Source: Sipunculus nudus
Lineage: Eukaryota > Annelida > Sipuncula > Golfingiida > Sipunculidae
Direction: 5' to 3'
NCBI GenBank assembly: GCA_026874595.1
Contig: CM049309.1
Coordinates: 56,475,926 to 56,539,925 of the forward strand
Length of the DNA: 64,000 bases
Of the stretch, positions 22,961 to 35,456 are shown piece by piece (the first letter of the stretch is position 1; the number at the start of each line of letters is the position of its first letter). Position numbers and translations under genes: made by a program. The notes beneath the pieces are model-generated. The model had not been told where the DNA came from. It did not search any database and worked only from the letters and a program-made list of their open reading frames with translations.

Positions 22961-23733
22961 ATATAAATTGAAGATAGTTAAGATATATATTAAAGAGGGG
23001 ATAGTAAAGAGGGATAATGTTTATGATGGTAGCGCTTACAAGAGTGTCTTCAAAATCGTTTCACTTCATGGTCCATGGTGATCATTGTGTTTTGTTTATA
23101 TAAAAGATTCTGTCTAACTATGCTGTCAGAAAATACATCGCATAGAAGTATATCAATCGAAACAAATTAATTAAAGTCATCATGTGAGAATCTATATTAA
23201 AATGTGAATCGTGGTGGTTCTAGTCGATAAGCTGAGAAAGGTAATTGAGAATCTTTAATTGTACTAAACTAGTGCAAAGGAAAACAGATTTTAAATGGTG
23301 TCACAAGTCACGGCAATCGATAAAAAGTTAAATGATCAATATGCATATTAAATTTCAAGGCAATCCATTCAGTTACAACTTAGGTACTGGTATTTTTAAA
23401 GAATTTTCCACAAAATGGATCAAATGTGAAATGTCATATCTTTAGGATACACATAACCTAGCTTTCAATTCTAGGGTTTACTCTGAACCTTTTTATGCGG
23501 CGCGGCGGTATCTTATATGTTAGAAAAGACACCTGCGCCGTATATATACATGCAGTTACATAAATGCATGCAGTTACAAATGCAGTTACATAGCGTTTCC
23601 GCTAAGTCAGTGAAAAAATTGGTTTCAGCCGAGACCTGAATTAATTACATGTATACATGTTTGCATGTACATTTGTAAAATTTCATAAAGCTTGAGTATA
23701 TGGGTTTTTAATTCCCAAATATTAAGTGAATTA
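22961..23733. other. Intron or intergenic, nothing recognised
   Basis: Small local repeats (GGGATAG.TAAGAGGG near 22945-23010; CATGCAGTTACA near 23550-23590). Nothing coding. Confidence 0.4.
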
Positions 23734-23868
23734 TAAAGAGATGGACCATATAGTGTGAAAATACTATAGGAAAATGTAGATAAGGAATAGTTATAAGAGA
23801 ATGACCATGAAAAGTAGCATATTTGACCAAAATCTACATTAAATAGTGATTCAATCGCCTGTGATTAG
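23734..23868 (+). repeat. Dispersed 130-bp repeat E, copy 2
   Basis: Same order of blocks as 22416-22545, about 1.3 kb apart, same orientation, diverged. Confidence 0.75.
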
Positions 23869-24352
23869 ACTCCTGCGGCCATCTGCATGTCATTGTATAT
23901 TAGACCTTAGGTTCATACATAGTACAGGCACCCGCCCCATCACAGGTAGCTGTATATATTTGGAAGGGTCCACTGTATGTATGCCTGCATAACATCTATA
24001 CCTCATGAATTAAGGGTATATTTAAATGTGCATGTAACTGACACCTATTTGTACAGTCGTAAATGGAAAATTTGCAGTTGTAATTCTGGATTTGTCGATT
24101 CTATTTATTATTTTATTTTTAGTAAGTAATTTAATTTCATTAATCACCTGTATCAAGGCTGCCAAATAATTGGGTCTGCTATATGAACTCGCAAACAGTG
24201 TTCTATTTCTGTAATTATTCCATATATTTTATCATAATTTTAATCTTAATTTATTCATAATTTTCATATAAATAAGTTATATATTCAGTTCCAAAATGTC
24301 CTTAAAACGTACCCTGCCATACGTATTATGAAATCACTAGTTATATTCGTGC
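23869..24352. other. Sequence downstream of first exon c, nothing recognised
   Basis: On the minus strand this follows the donor of exon c. No second exon was found. Confidence 0.4.
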
Positions 24353-24361
24353 GTGACTTAC

Positions 24362-24510
24362 TGTGACATCGCTTTTGACGTGTTGACCAATGGTCCGTTG
24401 GGCGCGTAGTCCCAGTTGACTTCCATCGACGCGATATAATAAACCCTGTCTATGGCTAAAACTGTAGCACACAGGTTTATGAGCAGTACAGCGGTCTGCA
24501 GCCTCATCAT
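24362..24510 (-). CDS. First coding exon (c) of a hephaestin/ceruloplasmin-like multicopper oxidase
   Basis: The minus-strand exon starts with a double ATG (24510/24507) and encodes MMRLQTAVLLINLCATVLA, a signal peptide, then IDRVYYIASMEVNWDYAP and PLVNTSKAMS, ending at donor CA|GTAAGT (24361). It is 49 codons plus 2 bases, phase 2, interchangeable with exons a and b. The protein pattern is the start of cupredoxin domain 1 of ceruloplasmin/hephaestin-type ferroxidases. Its nearest relative here is exon b. The third tandem copy implies repeated duplication of the 5' end of the gene. As with the others, no later exon could be assigned. Confidence 0.8.
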
Positions 24511-24548
24511 CTTGCACAATCCTGCTGGTCACTGAATCACCTATGTAG

Positions 24549-24562
24549 ACTATATATATACA
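24549..24562 (-). promoter_or_regulatory. TATA-box-like element of first exon c
   Basis: GTATATATATAG on the minus strand, about 45 bp before the ATG, the same distance at which TATA-like elements occur before exons a and b. Confidence 0.4.
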
Positions 24563-24936
24563 AGCTACTCCCGTTTCGTAACATAGAGGATCAGCCGGCC
24601 GCGTGATGTCCAGCCGTGTGCTATTATACGGGTATTCCATGTACCCTGTGTTTGATGGAGGGGTGTACCCTTTCTTTGTGAAAAGAACTACTCACCCATA
24701 TGACACTTATTTTATTAGACATCTTTGTGCTATGTCTGTCCTTCGGGTCTCTCGTCTTGGTTACAGTGCACGGACACTGAGGGAGCACTCATCCTTAAAG
24801 CAAGCTATTCACTTCCCTTTCCATGGAAAGTATGTGATTTATGTGCACTATGCATTCGTTTTTAATAATGAAAAAAAAAACTCTTTATAAATTAACGCCT
24901 CTGTGACGGAGATATGAGCTTCTTTATATACAAGCT
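24563..24936. other. Upstream region of first exon c, nothing else recognised
   Basis: A 95-codon plus-strand frame at 24603 spans this region without any recognisable domain. Confidence 0.4.
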
Positions 24937-25608
24937 GTAAAGATGGATTCACACTACGAATGTCTGTATAAGCCGTAGCCAGCTTTTGAAAAGTCAGAGA
25001 AATGAGCTCAAACGTCGGCGAAATTAGGTTCCCGAGAAGGATTTTGTTTTCACACTGCGAACGTTTTGAGTCAAGCGCATATCATCTTTTAAGAACATTT
25101 GCTGGCGTCTTGCATCTTTTGCTAGCGTCGCATTAATTTTCTTATAAAAATAGGTGAACTTTTCCAAACTTAGATCTATAGCGTGTGTGCAGAGGACGCC
25201 GACTTAGGACAACTTGGGCAAACGAATGGAAAGCTAAGGCCAGTCAGGTGACGCTTATATAAAACCTGAGCGTTTGTGGACGCCATCTGGCATTCTGTAG
25301 CTTTTGGAGTGTATACATCTCCCTAATTTCATTGCCAGCGTCTCATTCGACTTTCGCTAACGGAGCTGAACTCGGGCAAGCTGTGCACAACTTAACCAAA
25401 CTTTCACTAACGTTAATTTCCAAACGTTTCAAATTTTAGTCATGTTAACAATTTTCAACGACTAAACGACGCGCGCCAACGAATTAAGCTACGATTCCTT
25501 TTACGCGGTTACGGCCGCGGTATATGCGGTTGCGGCAAGGCCGATTACCTTTATGCAGCCGCGGTTGCGGATAAAAACGATGTTTGTATATGTGATATTA
25601 TATTCATG

Positions 25609-25616
<8 letters not shown>

Positions 25617-25667
<51 letters not shown>
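25617..25667. repeat. TA microsatellite at the 3' end of the Penelope-like element
   Basis: Uninterrupted (TA)n directly abutting the last codons of the endonuclease frame. Confidence 0.95.
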
Positions 25668-25668
<1 letters not shown>

Positions 25669-25669
<1 letters not shown>

Positions 25670-26580
25670 ACTACCACTGTGGAGCCTTCTAGGAGGTGCG
25701 CGCTTGAGGACCCGCCAGTTTATTGAATATGGGGTGTTAGTGTCTTGTTGGAGCCAAATGAACTTTGAAAGTTCCGAGTCTTTTGCGTACTTGGGGTGGC
25801 TGAATGATTTCTTGTGGTTTCTGTAGCGGGATTTAAAGTCGGTGCCGGCAAGTCTGATGTAGGTTTCCTCCGAGGTAGGGGTTGTGTCGTCAGCGGGATA
25901 GATTATACCAGCTTGTGGGCATGCTCCTTGAAGGGGCACTCTTTTTTTTTTTTTCTTTTTTTTTTTACGGCAATTGCATCCGCTTGTGTGCGTTTTATTC
26001 TGTCCGCTCGATAGTTTGTTGTTATGCCTCTTTATTATAGATTGCATGTTTGGCATTAAGCTGTAGCTGACTTTGATCGAATTCTTGTGGAATATTTTAT
26101 GGAATGTATGGTTGTTGGGGAAGTGATTTTTGACTATTTTAAGGAATATTCTGGCAACGTTTGTTTTTACATTGGAGCTGAATGGTTAGTTGAACATTAA
26201 AATATTTCGTCTTCGGCGTTTGTTGTCACTTTGATTTTTCACTGTTGGTTCGTATGTCATACCCTGTGGGTGTTGGTGGTATCCGCTTGATTGTAGTGCA
26301 TCGGTGACTATTTGTTTCCTGTCTCGAAAGCTTCTCTGCTGCTTGAGAGTTGTGATATTCGTTGTGAGACGTTGTGAGATTTGTTTTAGTACCGCTGGTG
26401 GATGGTTGGTGTACGTACAGAGGATGGTCGTTCGGTTTTCTGTATGGTTGGTAGGTGCCCGTATGGAGATTAAGCGTAACGTCGAGGGAATTCACGAATT
26501 GTTTCCTCACTGCGGTGGTTATTCTGAGGCCGATATTCGAAAACAGGTCTTTTATCAAAGTCAGCTACAGCACGATGCCA
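25669..26580 (-). pseudogene. Penelope-like retroelement fragment: RT C-terminus and GIY-YIG endonuclease
   Basis: On the minus strand the first block (about 26396-26558) reads GLRITT..., FVNSLDVTLNLHTGTYQPYR and KPNDHPLYVHQPS, the conserved end of the Penelope-type reverse transcriptase. It then runs out of frame in the linker. The second block (25669-26056) starts with a basic IIKRHNNKL segment, followed by a Cys pair (CNCRK..., then VPLQGACP) and a GIY-YIG-type nuclease: AGIIYPA, YIRLAGTDFKSRYRNH, ELSKFIWLQQ and SINWRVLKRAP. The YIG glycine is Arg here. An encoded run of eight lysines comes from a poly-T/A tract inside the Cys-rich linker. The upstream RT core is missing and frames are broken, so it is dead. 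In intact relatives the nuclease nicks the target for integration. Confidence 0.8.
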
Positions 26581-26858
26581 AACATGCATCCGTTAAAATT
26601 TTTTTGTCGAAACGGTCGCTACATGATCCGAAAAAAAAAATTGTTGGATGACGGGACGGATATGTACCGCGACCGCAACCGCATAAAAGGAATCAGTCCT
26701 TCAATATATCATATGTTCGAGTCCATCCGCAACCGCGACCGTACCGCAACCGCAACGCAACCGCGTGAAAGGAATCGTAGCTTTATAACTTTAACGACGT
26801 TTGCCCAATTATAGTCGGTATACGTAGGTCAAAACGTTGTAGTGTGAATCCAGCTTTG

Positions 26859-28779
26859 GAAAACACAGCAATGTTGACAAACGGGAAACCCTTGTAACCT
26901 GAGATTATTTGTCATATATCTGCAGAAGCTGAAAGGTCACTCATTAGTTACAAAACGCCCTTTGCAAAACTCTGGTTGTCGACAAACGTTTCAGGAAAGT
27001 ATATCCACAGCTTGTTAATTATAGAGGGTGAATCCTATAAACATTTTGAATCGAATACTAGCGGTTATAGAGCGAATACTATCAAACCTTTTCAATAAAC
27101 CTTATCCGGAACTCCCTGTAGGCTGACCACAGGCCTGCAGGCGGTACAAACAGTGTCTAGTGGTCAGAGGCTGCGACTCACAGCAGGAGGCTGGACATAG
27201 GTTTGTGTGTATAAACTAGGGTCCCCTACCACTTCGGTTTATCGGTAAATGACCATGGATTATGAGAATTGAATTCTGCCAGATAGATAACATTGGCAGC
27301 TGCTGAACCTACACATAGAAGCTGTGAGATTTATTAAAATCACAAATTGAGATCACAGGAGAAATAGATTAGACTGGATACATGTGCCAATCACCTCTTG
27401 AATATAAACAAGACAGAGACTGTTTATATCATGCCTTACAGGCGCAGACATTTTTTACAGGGAGGGGTCAACGGGTGTCATGCATAAAAATTGTCAAAAA
27501 AGGGTTGTTGGTTGAGATGGGGGGGGGGGGGGTATTCTGGGGGTTCCCCCCCCCCCCTCCTGGATCAGGGCCTGTTTAATTTTTAACTTAATTTTTTATC
27601 TATCAATAAGGGTTTTATTTGGATTAATGCCAAAATTTTGGATAACAGCAATTATATTCTTCAGACATTATGACTTAGATAAATTGCTACGCATGTAGAG
27701 CCTTTAACACTGACTGGTAACCAAAATATTGCAAACAACAGATAAAGAGAATAAAATAAGGAATATGCATAAATCAAGTTCTAAAAAATAGTCCACATAA
27801 TGAAGTTACATTAAAAAATTTTTGCTGTAAGTCATAGTGAAAAATAAAAATAACATTTACTGAAGATTTCAAAATTTTTTAAACACCTAAGTTCCATTTC
27901 CTACTGATTGACATTGACCAAAGACTTAATAAGTATTATACATCATTGATTACTTAGGGTCACATGATTGTACCAAATGGACAGACCACTGACATTTCAA
28001 ATGTAATATATATTTCATATGTAAAATATTCAAATATAACTCAATCACTGACGGGATGGTTCCTAATGTGTTGGGTCCTCTCACACTGAGGTTGAAGACC
28101 TCACCCAGAGGTTGAGAAAATATCTGGTTTATATCAACCTAATCGGCAATTGGAAATATAAATTGTATTTTTAAGAGGGTTTAACATGGTTAAGACAAGT
28201 TTTTGTAGCTTAAGGTACACTAGCTATGAAAACATGACTCACAGGCCTTTTTTTAATAAACGCACTTGATCTGTGAAATATCCTGCAGCTTGATCTGCCG
28301 TTTTTCCAACAGAGGCAATTTATTTGCGTGCAGATAATCAAGGAATTCCTTCACTCATTCTGTTAAAAAATAGTGGAAAAAAAGAGGTGATAACACAGGA
28401 AGTAGATGACTTTTATAAAAAGGGTAAATCCTATATAATATGACCAGGGAGAGCTGCAGCAGGCACTATTTGTACCACCAGCAGGCTTGCCCTGCCAGAC
28501 GGCCCTCATTAGTGGACAGTTCCGGAGTAGATCTATTGGGAAATAAAAAATAACTTCTGTGTAAGGGCAGTAGCTGACAAGCACACTCTTTAGATGTTAG
28601 TCTGTGCTGAAGTAAATCCTACCGTCCTCCCATCCTATAACAGGACATGAATCATAATCGTTTGACACTGAAACGCCTAACATCATGGGAGGCCCCGGGG
28701 AAATATCCTTGCAAAACCACAACTAAGGCATAGTTACTTATACTATGTGAGTTTCACAGTTTCACTCTTTTAAGTGTTT
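26859..28779. other. Intergenic with a facing G-run and C-run
   Basis: A G run at about 27519-27532 is followed 14 bases later by a C run at about 27546-27557, which can fold back. No coding content or RNA gene seen in the rest; a 73-codon minus frame at 28363 is unsupported. Confidence 0.45.
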
Positions 28780-29300
28780 AAAGTTTTTTTTCTGGTTTAC
28801 CCGTCAAATTCAATACACAAATTGTTTCAATCAATATTTCTCACAATCTCGAAACTGGTATCCTTGACCTTCATCTTCAAGATAAAATCTGCGAAAATAT
28901 GAATTCTTGTTAAGACAAAAACTTTTGAAATACTTGAATATTTCCCCTATAATTTGATACACATTGTTTCAATCAAGATCTCGTAAATGTTTGAAAACTG
29001 TCAACATTGTTGCAATAACGGATTTTTGTGAACCCATGACTGAAAGTACTTAGTTCCCCGATAAGTCTAAAACCTGCATGGTGTCCTTGACTTTGTAAAG
29101 TGGCAAAAATGCTTCAGAAGAAGGGGCTTACTTTAAGGGGGTATAACAAAGGCATCTACGATTCCAGGATAGCCAGTTTTCCTCGATTGAGGAGGTTTTT
29201 GCCCTTAGGTAGACATCTGCATGTTTTTTTCGACTGGGAAGACAGCCATCCTAGTATAGAAATATATCCCTCTCAGCATGTATAAACTTAACAAAGTTAG
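28780..29300 (+). repeat. Dispersed repeat family C, left part
   Basis: Shares with 19400-19880 the blocks AATTGTTTCAA.CAATAT, CCTTGA.CTTCAT.TTCA, AAATCTGCG.AAAT, TTTGTAAAGTG, GGGGCTTACTTTAAGGGGGT-like and ACATCTGCATGTTTTTTT, in the same order. Diverged but recognisable. Confidence 0.6.
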
Positions 29301-30555
29301 TCCAGTATGTTCTTTAGAAATCTTATTTTTCTGTAGTACCATCCAGACCCCACACATATGCGTGACCTATCACTTAAGGAAGAACCCTATCGAATTAGGT
29401 GTCAGAAAGTCAAAAGTCAACGTCACATGTGTAGTTAATCTCATTTTGGGTTCAGGTGATAAAATCCTTTTGTGAATGTTATGCCAAAATGTCATGCTGT
29501 TCATCTGAGCGTCATGAACCACTGTACACTAGCTTTGGTTTCTAACCCCTTTTCGGTCTGAAAATTCCTTAACCGAAACTGAAAAAGTTTTCAGGTTTTC
29601 TCATTGGTCTTCCCGGGTAGGATCCCTCCTTTTTTTTTCTAAATCCCGGGTCAGCCAGATACATCTCTATATCTGAAACATCTCTAGATACGTCCCTATT
29701 GAATAACGTTCTTTTAAAGTTTTAAACGATAGGTATCATCGTGTTGAAATATAATAAAATACTATAGACCGTGGTTTTTATGGCAGGAAGTTCAGTATAC
29801 AGGATATTTTCTCTCTGCATATTGCAAATCCGCAAGTCAGACCAAATACCTTAATTGGAGGAGCGTAATTAAAACAATGGCTTGTTCTTTAAAAATTGTG
29901 ATCTGTTTGAATTAAAGTATATTTTATTAATAAAAATACACATTTTTAATACAGCACAAACTTGCCAAACTGGCAATACTGAACCTTCACAGGTAGAGCG
30001 TCATTCTATCTTGCCAAAAACAGAGATGCCGATTACAAGTTTGCAGGTTTTTGCCCGCAGAAAAGAAAGCCGGCTTGCCGAATATGTCAATAAATCTGTA
30101 AACATATAATGTGATTTTAGTTTCTGGATCTGTTAATAAGATATGCGTAAAATTTTGGTACTACATGCTGTCACACAACCAGTTGTTAAATATCTCTATC
30201 CACTTGTGATTTAGAACATGTTTTATCTCCCAGACCGCACACGTAACTCCGCCAATATTCTGGACCAGAAACTTATACTTCCAGAATCATGATCATGTGC
30301 TGCACTTGCGCAGTATATATATATATAGAGTTAACAGAATGTATATTAATTCACACAACTCAAAAAGATAAGGTGTTCCGCAAAACTCACCAGGATCTTT
30401 CACGTTGACAGGAAGGAAACGCATTCTCCCCATCACCTGCGGAGTCAAGCAGGGGTATATCTTGTGGGACTACTCCTTCCTCCCAGCAGTGGGAGGGAGG
30501 GGAGTGTCAAAAGGCAACGGTGGAGGTTAACAGAATAATATCACTGACGAAGTTA
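29301..30555. other. Intergenic, nothing recognised
   Basis: Frames of 65-75 codons at 29278 and 29882 have no motif. Short (TA)n at 30313. A small inverted piece CTTCCTCCCAGCAGTGGGAGG lies near 30475. Confidence 0.4.
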
Positions 30556-31195
30556 ATCCGTCCCGACTTTATACTTTGCCTCCCTGGATTTTCGTGATTT
30601 GCCCTATTGGCCTGTAATTGTGCATGTCAATATAACTGGGATGCCTCTATTTCATACTAATTGCTGGTGGTGCCATCTGGAATCGTTTGACATCCATCCG
30701 TGTGTATGCTTTGGGTGAAAATTGCTCATATCTCAAGAGTGGTTCACTTCATTGGTCTGCAATTTGGCATGTCCATCCATCTTGGAGAGTTTTCTTATAG
30801 AAAAGACAGATGGCACCACCTATCCTCCCTTTTCGTAGAATACATTAATGCCCTTTTCTCAGGAGTGATTTGTCCTATTGGCCTGAAATTGTGCCTGTCC
30901 ATAGATCTTAGGTATTTCCATCTTATACTCAATGCTGGTGGCGCCATCTGCAATTGTTTTTTTTGCGTAGCGTCCATCCTGAAATTATGGCATGTCAATC
31001 ATAGCTTTGTTGTAGACCAGAGAGGTGGCATCGCCCGCTGTTCTGTTTTTTTATAGAATACATAGATGAACATTTTCTCGCTAGTTGATTGGTATCTCGG
31101 CCTGAAATCTTGCATTGTTATGCATCTGTAGATCTGTTTTGGTGAAAATTGCAAATATATGAGGAGTTTCATTGGCATCACTGATGCCACAGATT
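30556..31195 (+). repeat. Diverged tandem array, unit about 120-140 bp
   Basis: TTGGCCTG-like starts recur at about 30608, 30752, 30878, 30979 and 31099, each followed by an AATT.TG.CATGTC block, then GGTGG.GCCATC or a related sequence and a TAGAATACAT segment. Units differ from each other by many substitutions, so the array is old. The 118-codon frame through it is not supported as a gene. Confidence 0.6.
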
Positions 31196-31628
31196 TGGAG
31201 TTATGTCATGTCAGGGACATTCCATGCCTGACTTTACCCATGCCTCCGTGATATGGCGGATACACGTATAGCAGCTTGTCGACTACCCGTATTCTAGTTA
31301 AAATGTAAATGTAATTAAAAAGGACTCGAATCTGAAGTCCATCAATACAACGAATAATCGATGCACTGACTCGAATCCAATCAATAATCGATCGCTTGTG
31401 CAATAATTGATTTTTTAATAATAGCCTTAAATGTTAATTTCATATCTTTTACCTCTTATGCATACCAAATATGCATGATGTAGTAACACTATTATTTAAC
31501 AAATAAAGTCGTCCCCAACTTTAGTTAAAAGTTCAGTAATGGATAACATATAAATATTACTCAATAATTCAAGTTAGTTATAAACTGTTAATCTTAGCAT
31601 AAATCATTTGAAAATGTCTCCTCAAGAA
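31196..31628. other. Intergenic flank of the SINE
   Basis: AT-rich, with repeated AATAATCGAT motifs (31350, 31385) that also follow the SINE head at 31760, suggesting one larger repeated unit around it. Confidence 0.4.
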
Positions 31629-31800
31629 TATGGTTGTTCAGGGGTAAAACGCTCTGCTTTCCCCTCTGGCGACCCGGGTTCGATCCCCGGCGTGGCCATG
31701 AGAGTGGGTTGTATAGTGGCCCGTCCACGGCGAGAATCGAATCGAACAGAATGGAATAATCGATAATCGAAGACCCTCTATCAATTCGCAGGCCTAATAT
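31629..31800 (+). repeat. tRNA-derived SINE
   Basis: The head has RNA polymerase III promoter boxes: an A-box-like GGTTGTTCAGGGGTAAAAC (31632) and a B box GGTTCGATCCC (31678). The part GGTTCGATC is framed by CCGG/CCCGG able to form a T arm, and the outer bases pair weakly. A GTGGGTTGTATAGTGGCCCG body and an ATCGA-rich tail follow. The anticodon arm pairs poorly, so it is a SINE, not a working tRNA. Confidence 0.65.
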
Positions 31801-34800
31801 ATTTAAAGAAACTTTTTGGTATTTGCACCTGAAGCTAAAATATTTGATAGATTTTAATATTTGAAAAAAAAAAAAAATCTTGAATTAATAAACCTTATGA
31901 ACACTGGACACGTGAACAGCAAGTCTGAAATATACATTGTTGTATCTTAAATCCTCTTGGTATCATCATATTTGTTCACAAAATGCAAGTGGACAAATTA
32001 TTTACCAGAGTCTATCACGTGTGTTATGAGGACCTGAATCATTTCACAATTATTTCTTCCAAACATGTCCAAACAAGGTGTCTTATTCAGCCAAAAGTTT
32101 TACATTTTGGGTCACCACCAGGTTGAGAGGTATATCATCACACTTGTACAACGAAACAAAAGCTAAAATAGCAGGTTTGGACCCAAACGGTTACCATCTT
32201 GGGCTTGGAAGTCAAGTATTTTCAGAATGTATACGTTGTTGTCCAAAATGCCATGTATTTTCGGGAACTATAAGTTACTGTCCAATTATAAACCTGAAAT
32301 TAAATTTCCTCGAAGCTAAACGAGGCTTAACAAGACTATGTCATATTTCAAGCCAATTTGACAACTATACAATAAAACAACACATTTATTTTTACAAATC
32401 AGTCATTTATTCAGTGACCAGAGGTTCCGTATAAATAAGCATACATTTCATGATCATATACACAGATTGTCGAATATTACATATACATTCATCAACTACA
32501 GCTAAGGTTTATTCGTTACTTACTGTCCGGCAGCACATTCTATCATTTATGGCACAGCATTAATATAAAGTCTAAATGAACACAATGAACAGTTGTGCAT
32601 AGATACAAACATATGGTACAAAGCTAACCTTCTCAGATCATACGAACTTTAACATGTTCAATATACCACGTATATAAAATGGTTTGTTTTGAACTTCTGA
32701 CCGGCAGTCAATAACACTTTATTTTTAGAAAAGTGAAAGAAAATATTCCGTCATATGTGCTGTATCAACAAACAGCAAGGTATATGTTTTTCAACACTGG
32801 TTATTTTGTGTAAATTAAGATAACCGCTATTAACCTGTTGCTTTATCACAGTTTGCTTTTGCAACTGACCATTTGCATAGAAAACCACAGTCTTATACAT
32901 CCTGGTTTACCAAAGGTCCATGGCCTACAAGGAAGCTGTGTTGAATTTTTTTAACACAAGTTTGGCTCCTTTTAACCCGATTCACCTTTATTATTGTACG
33001 AAAGTAAATGGTATAAATACATGATGGGTCTGTTGCAGTAAGGTGCTTATAAGGTGATTTAAGTCCAGGGTCATCTCTGCGTAACTGTGGTATCATTTAT
33101 GATTTCACAACTGTAACAATGGTACCTAGGTCTGGTACAGGACTTAAGCCCAGGACAATGTATTTGCAACAGGGCCAATGTGTTTACTTCACAATATCTA
33201 AAAAAAGTCTTGTTTGAGACATTGAGCATTAAAAACGGCAACACACCGAAAGAAAAATCGTATAGGCACAAATCTGGTATATATGCTGCATACAATAATA
33301 TAATGTTAATATGCATTCTTGGTCCCATCAGAGTACATTATTGTAATTTATATTTCGGCGTAAAGCGTGTTGAATGCACGAGCGTTTGCATATTGTTTAT
33401 ATTTGATAGTCGTGGATAGATTTCTTTACGGAGAATGAATATTAGTCATTCCTTACAAACTTTCCAAACACTCTACAGCCGATTCCCCATTATCGCTCAG
33501 ATGCGAGGGTCTGGTAAGGCTTCCAATGATTTGAAACTGTAAAACATCTGTTTAAGAGAGAGATGTTACATATTCGCTTGTCACAGAACTATCGATACTT
33601 TAATGATAACGCCTTGTTGATAACCGTTATTTGCTGTTTTCCCGACAGTCATTCTGATTTTGTCGATACTGGATTGCTGAACCAGGACCGATGAACGATT
33701 AGAACATTTATGCCAGTAGCTACCCCTACCTATCTGCCATACCGAGAATATAAATAAAGTTCGAATTTGTCGAATTTGACATGAAGTTTTATCATGCATA
33801 TTAATATCAGGATATGGTTGTATAACTACATGGCTGTACATATGCAGTATATACATTTAAATATTGCCGGTAATTTCCATCATTGTCCATCCTCTGTCGT
33901 CACTGAACTTACTTTCAACGTCAACATACCCTTACAATAAACTCTCACGTAGCCACTTATTCTTGTTATGATTAATACTGAAATATTCATGATGAAATGA
34001 TAAAATACCCGTGCATATGAAAGAGTGATGTTACTGTCACATTCGTAACGTGGCACAGCGTTTGCGAAACGGCGGGCCTTAGTCAAGAGCCTTCCTTTGG
34101 AGTTCAGTTTTTCTTATTAAATCATGAATATAACTGTCCTTACCCTACATTTCCCTAACACAAGCGCCATTTACGGTGAAAAGCTTGGGAAAGGATATAG
34201 ATTATATAATTGCCCTGTGCAAGCCCTGGTGACCAGAACCGGAGATTTGTAATACCAAGCAGCGGTCGCAACGAAAATGATATGGAACGACTGCAATGTA
34301 TAACCGCTGCGTGGTGAGCGTTAGCGCCATATTGGCCCTCTGACATTACGACCAAATAACTTGCTGCAAGAGTGCCTTTACATGTAGATCTGAAGATAGC
34401 ATTATCAGGCCCCATTAGGGTGCAAATATTTTCGTCATTTTCGACAACGCCTCATGGCCTACGAATACACTGTCAATTGACATAAATTAGACGAATCGTT
34501 AGCATTTTAGTGTATTTTCAACAACACCAAACATGAGCGAGAAATGTTCCGTTTAAACTCAGCATATTGGTAAATCCCTCCGCATGTTTTTTGTTAAATC
34601 CTGACCGCATGAACACAGGCATGGCTCGCTCGGGTTACTAGACACTTGTACGCGATACAGGAAATGACTCGTTTCCATAGAGACGGGGTTTCAGTTTGGG
34701 TTGAGAGTTCACATTTATTCTCTTCTGTTTATTCATCATTCGTAGCATAATGTTAAGATTATGGGCTGTATACCACAATATGAATGCAACATGATGGAAG

Positions 34801-35402
34801 ACCACTGCGATCCATTCCTCGATATTGCTTGTATCACGACTCAAGTAGGCTTTCAGCCCAATTATCATTGCCTAATGAGTCGGGTTGTCACTGTTAGAGG
34901 GGTATGGCATCGGTAAAAATTACTCAAATGTTATGTATGACTATGTCATGTTTTTGTTTAGAAAATAGACAAAGCATTCTCAAGACTCGTTCAATGTGTG
35001 CTTATAAGGCAAACATTACTGATTACATCGATCACGAAACGCGCTGGTCAGTGACCCAAATACTGGCCGCGTGGCTTTTTTTTTAAACTTTTATGCATAC
35101 CGTCTACAAAAAAATGTCTGGGATTGAAAACCCGACATTACAACATGTATACAAAAATTACGTTACCGACTCAGGATGTATGAAAAATTCAAGATAAATC
35201 ATTCACTTATATTCACTTTATAAAGTTCGCCAACCACAGCGAAATAATTGTTCCCTAAGTCTGTTGCTCTTTCTCGAAAGCGCATGTTCGCCGAACTTTA
35301 TAAACAACATTCGAAGCGATGTTTCTTATTAATATAAGGCATCTGTACTTCCTACACAAATTTTATATCCTATTTCAAACATGTAATAACTGTAACAGTA
35401 AG

Positions 35403-35405
<3 letters not shown>
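31801..35405. other. Long region without a supported gene
   Basis: Many 60-118-codon frames on both strands (for example 32078 plus, 33581 minus, 34155 minus) lack recognisable domains and good splice borders. Poly-A at 31864-31876. The 34155-34415 and 33581-33856 minus frames have fairly ordinary composition and could be exons, but I cannot support that. Confidence 0.4.

Positions 35406-35453
<48 letters not shown>
35406..35453. repeat. TA microsatellite
   Basis: Uninterrupted (TA)n. Confidence 0.95.

Positions 35454-35456
<3 letters not shown>

Larger units (their letters stand above)
24937..26858. mobile_element. Inverted-repeat element carrying a Penelope-like insertion
   Basis: The ends are complementary: GATGGATTCACACTACGAA near 24943 and GTTGTAGTGTGAATCCAGC near 26838. 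Internal arms are also inverted: AAGCTACGATTCCTTTTACG at about 25489 against CGTGAAAGGAATCGTAGCTT at about 26763, followed inward by CCGCAACCGC-rich stretches on both sides (25505-25575 and 26665-26760). It therefore has the shape of a non-autonomous TIR or foldback element with a 0.9-1.0-kb Penelope-like fragment in its middle. The superfamily is not determined. Confidence 0.55.

Noticed and set aside
24603-24890. 95-codon plus-strand ORF upstream of first exon c
   Set aside because: No motif, no splice context; occupies the presumed promoter side of a minus-strand exon.
30700-31056. 118-codon plus-strand ORF
   Set aside because: Lies wholly in a diverged tandem array; units are not in one frame.
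33581-34415. Minus-strand frames of 91, 68 and 86 codons
   Set aside because: No recognisable domain, weak or missing splice signals. Could hide an exon of an unknown gene, but nothing supports that.
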